A stretch of 64,000 nt of DNA from Alteromonas australica (GTDB taxonomy: Bacteria > Pseudomonadota > Gammaproteobacteria > Enterobacterales > Alteromonadaceae): contig NZ_CP008849.1 of assembly GCF_000730385.1 (NCBI RefSeq), positions 1,116,001 to 1,180,000 of the forward strand. The letters are read 5' to 3'. Of this stretch, positions 26,169-36,858 are shown piece after piece (positions within the stretch are counted from its first letter, which is position 1; each line of letters begins with the position of its first letter). The notes beneath the pieces were generated by a model that was not told where the DNA came from, did not search any database, and worked only from the letters and a program-made list of their open reading frames with translations. Position numbers and translations under genes: made by a program.

Positions 26169-26476
26169 ATAATTCCGTTTTAAACCATCCCTACACGCCA
26201 GCGGCGCTGCGTGATATTAATGATAAAATTACAGCGCAGCTGGCAGACATTTCAACTGCTGATTTTTCTGAAATAAACCGTCTTATAAAGGAACGTGATA
26301 CGTTGATAAGGGCACACCTTAGTCAAGTGCATGGTGGCGCGAAAGAAGCGTTTGCAAATCACGAATTAGATGTAAATAATAAACTAAGGGATTTGGCGCA
26401 AAATTTGCGTGACTCAACTAAGGATGAGGTGACGCGAATAGTTCGAGGCAAGGCTGCAATAAAGAAATATAAGTAA
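26165..26476 (+). CDS. fliT: FliT-like chaperone or small flagellar protein
   Basis: Probable FliT family member, which chaperones FliD and regulates the flagellar master regulator in enterics. Only 103 residues, helical and charged. The GTG start overlaps the fliS stop. The motif SEINRLIKERDTLIRAHL and the ending GKAAIKKYK fit the family pattern. The call rests mainly on size, helical character and position behind fliS; the sequence is too diverged for certainty. It is the last gene before the glycosylation island. Confidence 0.65.
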   Translation: MNNSVLNHPYTPAALRDINDKITAQLADISTADFSEINRLIKERDTLIRAHLSQVHGGAKEAFANHELDVNNKLRDLAQNLRDSTKDEVTRIVRGKAAIKKYK

Positions 26477-26556
26477 GCTTTAACGCCCACTCGCGCAGCC
26501 ATTTTTGGATTATTTTTGCGCAAGACTTAAACGTGGCGTTCTTAGATACGCTATAA

Positions 26557-28726
<2,170 letters not shown>

Positions 28727-28730
<4 letters not shown>

Positions 28731-29431
28731 TCGTAGCCGTTATTCCCGCTAGAGGCGGCAGTAAACGCATTAAAAACAAAAATATTCGCCCGTTTGCGGG
28801 TAAACCGCTTATCTCCTATTCCTTAACCGCTGCGCAACAGGCTGCTATTTTCGATGATATTATCGTTTCCACTGATTCGGATGATATTGCAGAGGTTGCC
28901 CGTGATCACGGTGCGACCTGTATCATTAAGCGTTCCCCCACGTTGTCTGATGACTATACAGGCACAACACCCGTTGTTCGTGATGCCATTGAGCAGTATG
29001 AAAAATTGTCAGGCAGTAAGGTGACGTATGTTTGCTGCATCTATGCCACGGCGCCCTTTTTATCTTCTGATGCGCTGCTTGCTGGTTATCATCAGTTAAC
29101 ACAAGCTCCTGCTGCAAAATTCGCATTCTCTGTGACATCGTATGCTTTTCCTATACAGCGCGCGATAAAAATAGTCGGAGAAGGAGTTGAACCCGTGTCG
29201 CCCGAAAATATGGGCGCGCGTTCACAAGATTTAGATGAGTGCTATCATGATGCGGGTCAATTTTACTGGGGAACGAAGAGAGCCTGGTTAGACCAAGCCG
29301 GTATGTTTAAAGCGCATAGCTGCCCTGTAGTCATACCTCGCTACTTAGTTCAAGATATTGATACACATGAAGATTGGATAAGAGCCGAGCTTATGTATCG
29401 CGCTTATATAAAAGACAATGAAAATGACTAA
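28727..29431 (+). CDS. pseF: PseF, CMP-pseudaminic acid synthetase (cytidylyltransferase)
   Basis: Activates pseudaminic acid with CTP. 234 residues starting at GTG inside the pseC stop (GTGA). The cytidylyltransferase motif IPARGGSKRIKNKNI lies at residues 6-20, followed by DIIVSTDSDDIAEVA and the family's YHDAGQFYWG. It is followed by an overlap with pseI. Gene order here (B, C, F, I, G, H) places F before I and G. Confidence 0.94.
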
Positions 29432-30494
29432 TTGGCAACACGAATCGATTAACATTGGTGGTCGGCTTGTTGGCGCAGACCACCCTCCCTTTATTATTGC
29501 TGAGTTAAGCGGCAATCATAGCCAGTCACTTGCTACTGCAAGAGAGATGGTGAAAGCAGCCGCCCAAAGTGGAGCCCATGCAATAAAGTTACAGACTTAT
29601 ACTGCCGACAGTATGACGCTTGATGTCACTAGCGAAGGGTTTGTCATAGAAGAGGAAGACAGCTTATGGCATGGGGAAAACCTGTACAGTCTTTACCAGA
29701 AGGCGGCGACACCCTATGCGTGGCATAAGGAGCTTTTCGACTACGCAAATTCATTAGGTATGCTCGCGTTTAGTTCCCCCTTTGATGAAGAGGCTGTAGA
29801 TTTTCTTGAAGGGCTTAACGTCCCCTGTTTTAAAATTGCATCCTTTGAATTGACCGATATTCCCTTAGTAAGAAAGGCAGCGAGTACAGGCAAGCCTCTT
29901 ATCATGTCTACCGGAATGGCAAGTTTAAGTGACATTGAGCTTGCAGTGAGTACCGCTAAACGCGCGGGCTGTGATGACATTGTTTTACTGAAATGTACCA
30001 GTACTTATCCAGCAGAGCCGGCGAATACCAATTTGACGACTATTGCGCATATGTCTGACGCATTTCAATGTCCTGTGGGATTAAGCGATCACACCGCTGG
30101 CGTTGGCGCTGCGGTAGCTGCAGTGGCGTTTGGCGCGCCCGTTGTTGAAAAACATTTCGTGTTAGATAGAAACGCCGGCGGCGTAGACGCCGCGTTTTCG
30201 CTAGAGCCCCATGAATTAGAGACGTTAGTTATAGAAACACACCGTGCATGGCAAGCGCTTGGGCAGGTAACGTATGGAGGTAGCCAAGCTGAAGAAAAAG
30301 CCAAGCAATATCGACGTTCCATCTACGTGAGTGAAGACATTTTACCCGGCGATAAGCTCGGCGCACATAATTTAAAAATAGTGCGTCCAGCCTTTGGCCT
30401 TGCCCCCAAACATTGGGACACTATACAAGGAAAGTGCGCAACTAAAGCACTTGCAAAAGGTACAGCTCTCGCGTGGGAGCATATAGCGGTATGA
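29418..30494 (+). CDS. pseI: PseI, pseudaminic acid synthase
   Basis: NeuB-family synthase condensing the 6-deoxy-AltdiNAc sugar with phosphoenolpyruvate. 358 residues: a TIM-barrel catalytic domain (FIIAELSGNHSQSLATAREM, KIASFELTDIPLVR, CTSTYPAEPANTNL, VGLSDHTAG) and a C-terminal SAF domain (about 290-358, RRSIYVSEDILPGDKL). AELSGNHS fits the pseudaminic-acid branch (NeuB sialic acid synthases usually have AEIGxNH). It overlaps pseF by 14 bases and the pseG start by 4. Confidence 0.94.
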   Translation: MKMTNWQHESINIGGRLVGADHPPFIIAELSGNHSQSLATAREMVKAAAQSGAHAIKLQTYTADSMTLDVTSEGFVIEEEDSLWHGENLYSLYQKAATPYAWHKELFDYANSLGMLAFSSPFDEEAVDFLEGLNVPCFKIASFELTDIPLVRKAASTGKPLIMSTGMASLSDIELAVSTAKRAGCDDIVLLKCTSTYPAEPANTNLTTIAHMSDAFQCPVGLSDHTAGVGAAVAAVAFGAPVVEKHFVLDRNAGGVDAAFSLEPHELETLVIETHRAWQALGQVTYGGSQAEEKAKQYRRSIYVSEDILPGDKLGAHNLKIVRPAFGLAPKHWDTIQGKCATKALAKGTALAWEHIAV

Positions 30495-31504
30495 GCGAAC
30501 TTTTGTTCGTGGTGGAGGCATCTCATTCCTCTGGAATAGGCCATTTGATGCGTTGTTTAGCGCTTGCTCAAGCCGCCGAGGAGCGTGGGCTCAATAGCGT
30601 TTTTTTTGTGCCAGAATATGCGAAAAATGTCTGTAAGGCGAGACATGACTGGTGCGGTGGAATCATTATTGCCGAGCCTAATGATGACGCCACAGTGGCG
30701 CAAATAAAAGAAAAGATTGCCACTCAAAATGCGGTGGCGCTAATACTTGATGGGTACCATTTTAGTGACCAGTTTGTATCGCAATTGGCCTTATTACCTG
30801 TTCCACTTGTATTATTGGATGATATTGAGAATGGCATCTGTAAATACGCCGATGTTATTGTTAACGCCGCAGGTGAAAACCTAAAAAATCACTATCGTGT
30901 CCTCAATACGAATGCGCAATTATGTTTGGGGTCGCAATACCGATTACTTCGCAGAGAGTTTAGGCAAACGCCCGTTTTGCCTGTTTCTCAGCGAAAAAGC
31001 CTTACCATCAATTTCGGGGGTAGCGATCCTAAGCATTTTACCTTGCCGGTACTAAAAGCGATATCCGAAAGCTTAGCCAATACGCCTATTCGTGTTGTCA
31101 CCGGACCAGGCTTTATACCACTAGCGTCACTTCAACACTTTATTCAGCAGAGTCCTTCGCCTATTCAGCACATTCATAATTGCCAAGATATGGCAGACGT
31201 TTGGGGTCATTCCCGCCTTACTATTGCCGCCGCAGGTGGCGCTCAATTCGAGCTGGCAGCGTGCCAGAGTCCTTCAGTTTTGGTGGTAGTCGCCGATAAC
31301 CAATTGAATGCGACACGTGAAGCATCGCAACAAGGTTGGTGTGATATGTGGGATGCGCGGAAAAGTCTAGCTATCCCTCAGTTGGTTGATAAAGTGGTGA
31401 CGCTTTGGAACGATGAAGCGCGTCTAGAAAAGATGCACATGTGTGCTGCGCAGTTCTCGTTCGTGACAGGTGCAGATACCTTATTAGATACGCTTAATCA
31501 TTAG
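30491..31504 (+). CDS. pseG: PseG, UDP-sugar hydrolase of the pseudaminic acid pathway
   Basis: Removes UDP from UDP-2,4-diacetamido-2,4,6-trideoxy-altropyranose. The 337-residue reading starts at the ATG that overlaps the pseI stop (ATGA). An upstream in-frame ATG exists but lies inside pseI. Motifs: SHSSGIGHLMRCLALA (glycine loop with the family His), then NFGGSDPKHFT and AAAGGAQFELAAC in the GT-B-like C-terminal half. It has the length expected for PseG. Confidence 0.93.
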   Translation: MSELLFVVEASHSSGIGHLMRCLALAQAAEERGLNSVFFVPEYAKNVCKARHDWCGGIIIAEPNDDATVAQIKEKIATQNAVALILDGYHFSDQFVSQLALLPVPLVLLDDIENGICKYADVIVNAAGENLKNHYRVLNTNAQLCLGSQYRLLRREFRQTPVLPVSQRKSLTINFGGSDPKHFTLPVLKAISESLANTPIRVVTGPGFIPLASLQHFIQQSPSPIQHIHNCQDMADVWGHSRLTIAAAGGAQFELAACQSPSVLVVVADNQLNATREASQQGWCDMWDARKSLAIPQLVDKVVTLWNDEARLEKMHMCAAQFSFVTGADTLLDTLNH

Positions 31505-31530
31505 GTGCGATAAAGGTAAGGAGAAGCTCA

Positions 31531-32097
31531 ATGAACAATACTATTGTCACCGGATACCAAGTCACCTTGCTGCCTATTGCGCTAGAACATCAGTCATTGC
31601 TTCGCCAATGGCGTAATAGCCCAGAAATTAAACAATGCATGTTTTCCGATGAAACCATTAGTGATGCGCAACAATTAACATGGTTTGAGCAAGTAAAAGA
31701 ATGTGAAAACCAGTGGCATTGGATAGTGTCCTACAGGGGCACTTTTATCGGCTCGACAAACATTAAGGCCACGGAAGAGGGCGCCTCGGTGAATGAATCT
31801 CCTGAATTGGAGGCGGGTTTGTATATTGGCGAGGGTCGTTACAAAAATAACATACTGGCCTTCGCACCAACACTCGCCATGTATGATTATTGCTTCGAGC
31901 AATTTAATACTCAACATTTTAAAGCGAGGGTAAAAGCGACAAATTCTGCGGCAATTCATTATAATCAAAAATTAGGTTACAAGACCATTCGTACCGAAGA
32001 GCAAGGCTCTGTGTTAGAGATGTTACTGACATACAATGATTATCAAAGCAGTACAAAAATGTTAAAACAGTTTTTGTCACGCTCGAGTAAAAAATAA
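31531..32097 (+). CDS. pseH: PseH-like GNAT N-acetyltransferase
   Basis: Acetylates the C4 amino group of the PseC product, using acetyl-CoA. 188 residues with the GNAT fold of the RimJ/PseH type: LRQWRNSPEIKQCMF near the start, LEAGLYIGEGRYKNN (acetyl-CoA loop region), then KARVKATNSAAIHYNQKLGY. Its presence beside pseB-G completes the pathway. It follows pseG by 26 bases. Confidence 0.87.
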   Translation: MNNTIVTGYQVTLLPIALEHQSLLRQWRNSPEIKQCMFSDETISDAQQLTWFEQVKECENQWHWIVSYRGTFIGSTNIKATEEGASVNESPELEAGLYIGEGRYKNNILAFAPTLAMYDYCFEQFNTQHFKARVKATNSAAIHYNQKLGYKTIRTEEQGSVLEMLLTYNDYQSSTKMLKQFLSRSSKK

Positions 32098-32109
32098 AAA
32101 GAGGGTAAG

Positions 32110-32358
32110 GTGGAAAATAAAGAGAAGCTTACTAAGGCATTTACCGAATCACTAGGCATTGAACCACAACTGGTTACTGATGAACTCACTTACAACACCA
32201 TTCCTCAATGGGACTCTACGGCTCACATGGTGTTGATTGCCGAGTTGGAAAATGTGTTTGATGTGATGTTAGATACCGACGATATTATTGATTTAAGTTC
32301 GGTAGCACAGGCAAAAATCATTTTACAAAAGTACGATGACAACATTGAGTTCGCCTAA
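32110..32358 (+). CDS. Acyl carrier protein
   Basis: Small acidic carrier, 82 residues, starting at GTG (GAGGGTAAGG upstream). The 4'-phosphopantetheine site is Ser36 in QWDSTAHMVLI, preceded by Asp35. The usual four-helix pattern is visible. It is not the housekeeping AcpP: it sits with a ketoreductase, an acyl-AMP ligase and LuxE/LuxC-like proteins and probably serves only this cassette. It overlaps the next gene by 23 bases in a different frame. Confidence 0.9.
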   Translation: MENKEKLTKAFTESLGIEPQLVTDELTYNTIPQWDSTAHMVLIAELENVFDVMLDTDDIIDLSSVAQAKIILQKYDDNIEFA

Positions 32359-33100
32359 CTTAGCTGACGGTTCGGTATTGATTACAGGGGCAACCGGAGG
32401 TATCGGAGAAGCCACGGTCACCCGAGCTATTACAGACGGGGCATTTGTCATCGCTTGCGGTCGCGATGCGAATAAGCTAGAGCAACTTTCCTCACAGTTT
32501 GAGGGGAACATTCACACCCTTTGTTATGATGTGACTGATGAAAAAGCCATAAGCAACGCCTTTAGAGAAGTTCAAAAAGGGGTATCCGCAAAGAAATGGC
32601 CAGCGTTGTACGGTTTAGTGAATGGTGCTGGCGTAATGTCAGAGACAGTACTCGCAATGACAAGTGCCGACGCGTTAAAGCAGCAAATGGCGGTTAATTT
32701 TTATGCGCCTTACCAACACATGCAGTTGGCCAGTCGACTGATGAGCCGACAAAAGGCGGGAAGTATCGTCAACATAGTGTCGCAGGTCGGAGAGTTAGGA
32801 AGCAGCGGTATGAGCGCCTATGCAGCAAGCAAAGCGGCGCTAACAGGGGCAACAAAATCTCTTGCTAAAGAGTTAGCGCCCATGGGAATTCGAGTAAATG
32901 CAGTGGCGCCCGGCTTTATTGATACCGCTTTAACTGCCCACTACGATGAAAAAGCGAAACAGAAAGTTTATGAGCGTGTCGTACTTCAACGAGAAGGTAC
33001 AGCAAAAGAGGTAGCTAATGCAGCTATATATTTACTTTCTCATCACGCAAGCTATACCACGGGGCATGTATTACCAGTGGACGGACTATTTTGCCCGTGA
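32336..33100 (+). CDS. Short-chain dehydrogenase, FabG-like 3-oxoacyl-ACP reductase
   Basis: Probably reduces a 3-oxoacyl group on the adjacent ACP with NAD(P)H to a 3-hydroxyacyl group (inference). 254 residues of the classical SDR type: cofactor loop ITGATGGIGEA, NGAG motif (LVNGAGVM), and catalytic Ser, Tyr and Lys in NIVSQVG and YAASKAAL, then RVNAVAPGFIDTAL and GHVLPVDGLF at the end. The start at 32336 lies inside the ACP gene, so the two are coupled. Confidence 0.88.
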   Translation: MTTLSSPNLADGSVLITGATGGIGEATVTRAITDGAFVIACGRDANKLEQLSSQFEGNIHTLCYDVTDEKAISNAFREVQKGVSAKKWPALYGLVNGAGVMSETVLAMTSADALKQQMAVNFYAPYQHMQLASRLMSRQKAGSIVNIVSQVGELGSSGMSAYAASKAALTGATKSLAKELAPMGIRVNAVAPGFIDTALTAHYDEKAKQKVYERVVLQREGTAKEVANAAIYLLSHHASYTTGHVLPVDGLFCP

Positions 33101-34599
33101 AAACCCTTGAACCAGATGACAGCCCTGAGCGCGTAAACAGCCCTGAGCGCGTAAACAGCCCTGAGCGTAGAAACAGCCCTGAGCTAAAAAACAGCCCTGA
33201 GCTAAATATTCCATTCATTACTTCCCACAAAGACAGTGATGCAATTGCGCTAATGGATGACAGTGGGAGGCTCTCTTACCGTGAGTTATCGAAAGCGGTT
33301 CAACGACGGGCTCATGATTGGCAACGCATCATAAATTGCGATTCGCGACAACGCCCCCTTGTCATGTTGTTTATTGACAATAGCATGACGAGCGTCATTG
33401 ATTATTTAGCCGCGTTGACTCTCGATTACGTCGTATTGTTGCTTAATCCAAATTGTACACCTGCGACAAAAGCTGAATACTCAAGTAGGTTGAGGCCTAA
33501 CGTCATTATTGATGACGGTCAGTTCTCACTGCTTCATCACGAATTCCAGCAAATAGATCCCCGCCTGAGTTTACTTTTATCTACTTCCGGTAGTACGGGG
33601 GCTGGCAAATGCGTGGCCTTATCTCACCACAACATAACTGCCAATTGCGATGCAATTTTAACCTACTTGCCGATAGAGGCAGAAGATATAACGCTCGCAA
33701 CACTGCCACTTAGTTATTCTTACGGATTGTCAGTGTTGCATACCCATTTAAGCATGGGGGCTACTGTATGCTTTACCCGCCATAGTGTGTTCGACAAAGG
33801 CTTTTGGAATATCGTCAAGCACCATCCCATTAGCTCGCTTTCTGGGGTGCCATCGTTTTATGAAATGTTACTACGATTACGCTTTACTACCATGGCACTG
33901 CCTCATTTACGCTACTTCACCCAAGCAGGGGGGAAACTGGCAGAATCTTGCGTAACACGTTTGGCAAAGTACGCGCACCAAATGGATAAAGCGTTTTATG
34001 TAATGTATGGCCAAACTGAAGCCACAGCACGAATGGCATATTTGTCTCCCGATAAGGTTATGTCCAAGCCCAATGCCGTAGGAAAAGCCATTGCAGGGGG
34101 GGAATTTAAGCTAGTAGGCAATACCGCCCGTCCCGGTGAAGGCGAACTTTACTATCGAGGCGACAACGTCATGTTAGGCTATGTCTCGGATGCAGCTGAT
34201 TTAGATAGTTTCTTGACAGATGAGTGGCTAGCGACGGGGGATTTGGCTATACAAGATGCTGACGGCGACTATATTATTACCGGCCGTATAAAACGTATGG
34301 TTAAAGTGGCTGGCGAACGGACTAATCTTGATGTCATCGAACAGGTTTTCCTCGATACACTAGAGCAACATAGTTTACTTTCACCGGCGTGTGTTATCGG
34401 CGAAGACGATAAGCTTATTGCGGTTTATGCAGGTGAACTGTCGGGAGAACAGCGCAGTTGCGTGATTGAAAGTTTATCGACGTCTCTGTCTTTACCGAAA
34501 CGTATCATCGCGCTTAATGAAGTTGAATCTTTGCCACTACTGAGCAATGGTAAAGTTGATTATGCAGGTGTTTCACAGTTGGTGATGGGAGTTATTTAG
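33097..34599 (+). CDS. Acyl-AMP ligase (ANL superfamily) with an N-terminal tandem repeat
   Basis: Expected to activate a carboxylic acid with ATP and load it onto the ACP or CoA. 500 residues from the GTG at 33097, which overlaps the previous stop (GTGA). A TTG two codons upstream is the alternative. ANL motifs: LLLSTSGSTGAGKCV (phosphate loop), MYGQTEATARMAYL, LATGDLA and the C-terminal lysine in LLSNGKVDY. The first ~30 residues consist of five hexapeptide repeats (NSPERV-like) encoded by an 18-base tandem repeat, which should be disordered. The acid substrate cannot be named. Confidence 0.85.
   Translation: MKTLEPDDSPERVNSPERVNSPERRNSPELKNSPELNIPFITSHKDSDAIALMDDSGRLSYRELSKAVQRRAHDWQRIINCDSRQRPLVMLFIDNSMTSVIDYLAALTLDYVVLLLNPNCTPATKAEYSSRLRPNVIIDDGQFSLLHHEFQQIDPRLSLLLSTSGSTGAGKCVALSHHNITANCDAILTYLPIEAEDITLATLPLSYSYGLSVLHTHLSMGATVCFTRHSVFDKGFWNIVKHHPISSLSGVPSFYEMLLRLRFTTMALPHLRYFTQAGGKLAESCVTRLAKYAHQMDKAFYVMYGQTEATARMAYLSPDKVMSKPNAVGKAIAGGEFKLVGNTARPGEGELYYRGDNVMLGYVSDAADLDSFLTDEWLATGDLAIQDADGDYIITGRIKRMVKVAGERTNLDVIEQVFLDTLEQHSLLSPACVIGEDDKLIAVYAGELSGEQRSCVIESLSTSLSLPKRIIALNEVESLPLLSNGKVDYAGVSQLVMGVI
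33118..33207 (+). repeat. In-frame 18-base tandem repeat
   Basis: Five units based on AACAGCCCTGAGCGCGTA, the first three almost identical and the last two diverged (GAGCTAAAA / GAGCTAAAT). They encode N/D-S-P-E-R/L-x. Unit number can change by slippage without shifting the reading frame. Confidence 0.9.
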
Positions 34600-34600
34600 C

Positions 34601-35671
34601 GTGTTTTCTTACCCGCCAGAGTTATTTGACCTACCCGTATACGGTTTACCCAGTACGCAAAAGCAAGCCATGCTAAATCGTGTGATGTCGCAGCTTAGTC
34701 AGCACCATTATCAGCATTGTGAAGCGTATAGGCGATTGCTAGATAGCAGGCCTTTTGATTTTGCTTCTGCTGCACATACTGAGCAATTCCCCGTTGCAGC
34801 AAGATTGTTCAAAGATTTAGCGTTAACCAGTATTCAATCGAATGACGTCTTTCGTCAAATGCGATCTTCAGGTACCAGCGGACAGGCGTCAAAGATTACT
34901 CTTGATGGAGAGTCAGCCAAACGGCAAAGCCAAGTATTAGTGAAAATCCTGCAAAGCTGGTTGGGCAAACAGCGCCGCCCCATGTTGTTAATTGATGCAC
35001 CATCGACGGTAAAAAAAGCAGGCGCGATGACAGCGAGAGCGGCGGGTCTTCAAGGTTTATCGTTTTTTGGGCGACACCACTGTTATGCATTAAACGAAAA
35101 TATGGAACTGGATATTGAAAAGGTTCGCGACTTTTTTTCTAAGTACGGCAAACAGCCTGTTTTGATTTTTGGTTTTACCTTTATTGTTTGGCAGACATTT
35201 ATTCAAGCATTAGCACAGCTGAACATAAATTTTGACTTTGCGGATGCTATTCTCATTCACGGCGGTGGTTGGAAGAAGATGCAAGACCAGGCGGTAACTG
35301 ACGAGATATTTAAAGCATCTATTTATAAAACCTTAGGCAACGTGAGTGTTCATGATTACTATGGAATGGTAGAGCAAACTGGTACCATATACATGCAATG
35401 TGAGAAGGGGTTTCTCCATACACCCGTTTGGTCGGACGTTCTTATTCGTAGCCCACAAGACTTAAGCCTTCTCGAACACGGCGAAGCAGGGTTAATTCAA
35501 GTCAATTCTGTGTTACCTACCAGCTATCCTGGACATTGCATTTTAACAGAAGATCTGGGCACTGTTTTCGGTGAAGATGACTGTGAATGTGGACGGTTAG
35601 GAAAGTACTTCAAAGTCCATGGGCGGGTACCAAAAGCGCAAGTGAAGGGTTGCAGTGATACATTTCGTTAA
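34601..35671 (+). CDS. LuxE-like acyl-protein synthetase
   Basis: Family that activates a fatty acid with ATP and holds it as a thioester before passing it to LuxC. 356 residues starting at GTG, one base after the ligase stop. Recognisable features: RQMRSSGTSGQASKI (adenylate loop, about residues 84-98), FGFTFIVWQTF, DYYGMVEQTG, and a C-terminal CECGRLGKYFKVHGR. Cys351 near the end could be the acyl-carrying residue, as in LuxE of light-emitting bacteria (inference). It overlaps the LuxC-like gene by 17 bases. Confidence 0.8.
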   Translation: MFSYPPELFDLPVYGLPSTQKQAMLNRVMSQLSQHHYQHCEAYRRLLDSRPFDFASAAHTEQFPVAARLFKDLALTSIQSNDVFRQMRSSGTSGQASKITLDGESAKRQSQVLVKILQSWLGKQRRPMLLIDAPSTVKKAGAMTARAAGLQGLSFFGRHHCYALNENMELDIEKVRDFFSKYGKQPVLIFGFTFIVWQTFIQALAQLNINFDFADAILIHGGGWKKMQDQAVTDEIFKASIYKTLGNVSVHDYYGMVEQTGTIYMQCEKGFLHTPVWSDVLIRSPQDLSLLEHGEAGLIQVNSVLPTSYPGHCILTEDLGTVFGEDDCECGRLGKYFKVHGRVPKAQVKGCSDTFR

Positions 35672-36833
35672 CTTAAATCAAGCGCAGGTTGATTGGCATA
35701 TTCAACCTAGCAACAGGTTTTTCGAGGAAGCCCCGGTTTCACATGAAGATATATTTGATTCTGTTTCGGGTTTTTCTGCTTATCTTTTTAAACAAGTCGA
35801 AAGTAAACAATACCCCGAAATTGTGTCGCTAGCATTTTGGTTTCGTCACGCTCACCTCAAGCAGGTTTTGGGCGAATCTAAGAGCGACATCAGTCAAAAA
35901 AACGTGAATAGGGTATTTCATATCGCACCGGCCAACGTCGATACAGTATTTATGTATTCTTTACTGTTATCAGTGCTATGTGGCAATAAGAATATCGTCC
36001 GTATTAGTCAACGGAGTGGCGATGTCACAAAGTTTTTGGTGGCGCATCTTAGTCAATACATGAGATCGCCAAAAGGCGCTGCACTTGTCTCACTCATCAG
36101 TGTCATTGAGTATGATGCGCAACACCAACATGTCACAGAGCAACTTAGTCACTGGTGTGGCTTACGGGTGGTTTGGGGAGGAGATAGCGCGATAGCTTCC
36201 GTTTCCAAGATTGCACCCAAAACGCCACAGATATGTTTTCCAGATCGCTATTCCGTCGCCGTATTGCAATTGGACAACGAGTCTAACGTTGCTAGTATCG
36301 CCAATGCATTTTTAGCTGATTTACTGCCTTTTACCCAACAGGCGTGTTCGTCGCCTAAGGCACTTTATTGGCTTAACACGAGTAATATCAATCAAGAAAA
36401 ATTTTGGCAGCAGATTGAGTTATCTTTAGCATCTGCGACACATCAATTTGGCATCAGTCACAAGGTAGAACAACATCTTCTTCTTCAGCGGTTAATCAGC
36501 AGCTTTGGAATAGCACTGGTCGACGGTTCTGGCAATAAACTTGCTACGTTTGCTCGACCAATGAATATAGGGCCCATCGCTCGGTGTAAGGTCAAAACCT
36601 TGACACCTAATGTGCTAGCGAACCATAGCGGATATGGCTTGGTGATAGAAAAAGAAATTGAATCTGTGGATGAAATTGATTGTTCGTCAAAGTTGCAAAC
36701 CATAAGTTATAGAACATTGAATGAGTGGCATAGCCCGCGAGGCGAATTTAAGCGGGCGGTACCTATGGGCAAGGCGCTAGAATTTGCGCCAGTGTGGGAC
36801 GGCGTGGATTTACTTCAATCCTTTAGTCAATAA
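35655..36833 (+). CDS. LuxC-like acyl-CoA / acyl-protein reductase
   Basis: Family that reduces an acyl thioester to an aldehyde with NADPH. 392 residues from a GTG start within the luxE-like gene. It has the aldehyde-dehydrogenase-like fold: a nucleotide-binding part (HIAPANVDTVFMYSLLLS, RVVWGGDSAI) and the probable catalytic Cys231 in QQACSSPKALYW. No luxA, luxB or luxD is near, so bioluminescence is not indicated. Neighbours suggest a role in making an acyl substituent for flagellin glycans. Confidence 0.85.
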   Translation: MIHFVNLNQAQVDWHIQPSNRFFEEAPVSHEDIFDSVSGFSAYLFKQVESKQYPEIVSLAFWFRHAHLKQVLGESKSDISQKNVNRVFHIAPANVDTVFMYSLLLSVLCGNKNIVRISQRSGDVTKFLVAHLSQYMRSPKGAALVSLISVIEYDAQHQHVTEQLSHWCGLRVVWGGDSAIASVSKIAPKTPQICFPDRYSVAVLQLDNESNVASIANAFLADLLPFTQQACSSPKALYWLNTSNINQEKFWQQIELSLASATHQFGISHKVEQHLLLQRLISSFGIALVDGSGNKLATFARPMNIGPIARCKVKTLTPNVLANHSGYGLVIEKEIESVDEIDCSSKLQTISYRTLNEWHSPRGEFKRAVPMGKALEFAPVWDGVDLLQSFSQ

Positions 36834-36858
36834 TAGTGTTACAAATCGAGGTAATAGG

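Noticed and set aside
34601..36833. Bioluminescence (lux) operon
   Set aside because: Only LuxC- and LuxE-like genes are present. No luciferase subunits (LuxA, LuxB) or LuxD acyltransferase are in the window, and the genes are coupled to an ACP and ligase in a flagellin island.
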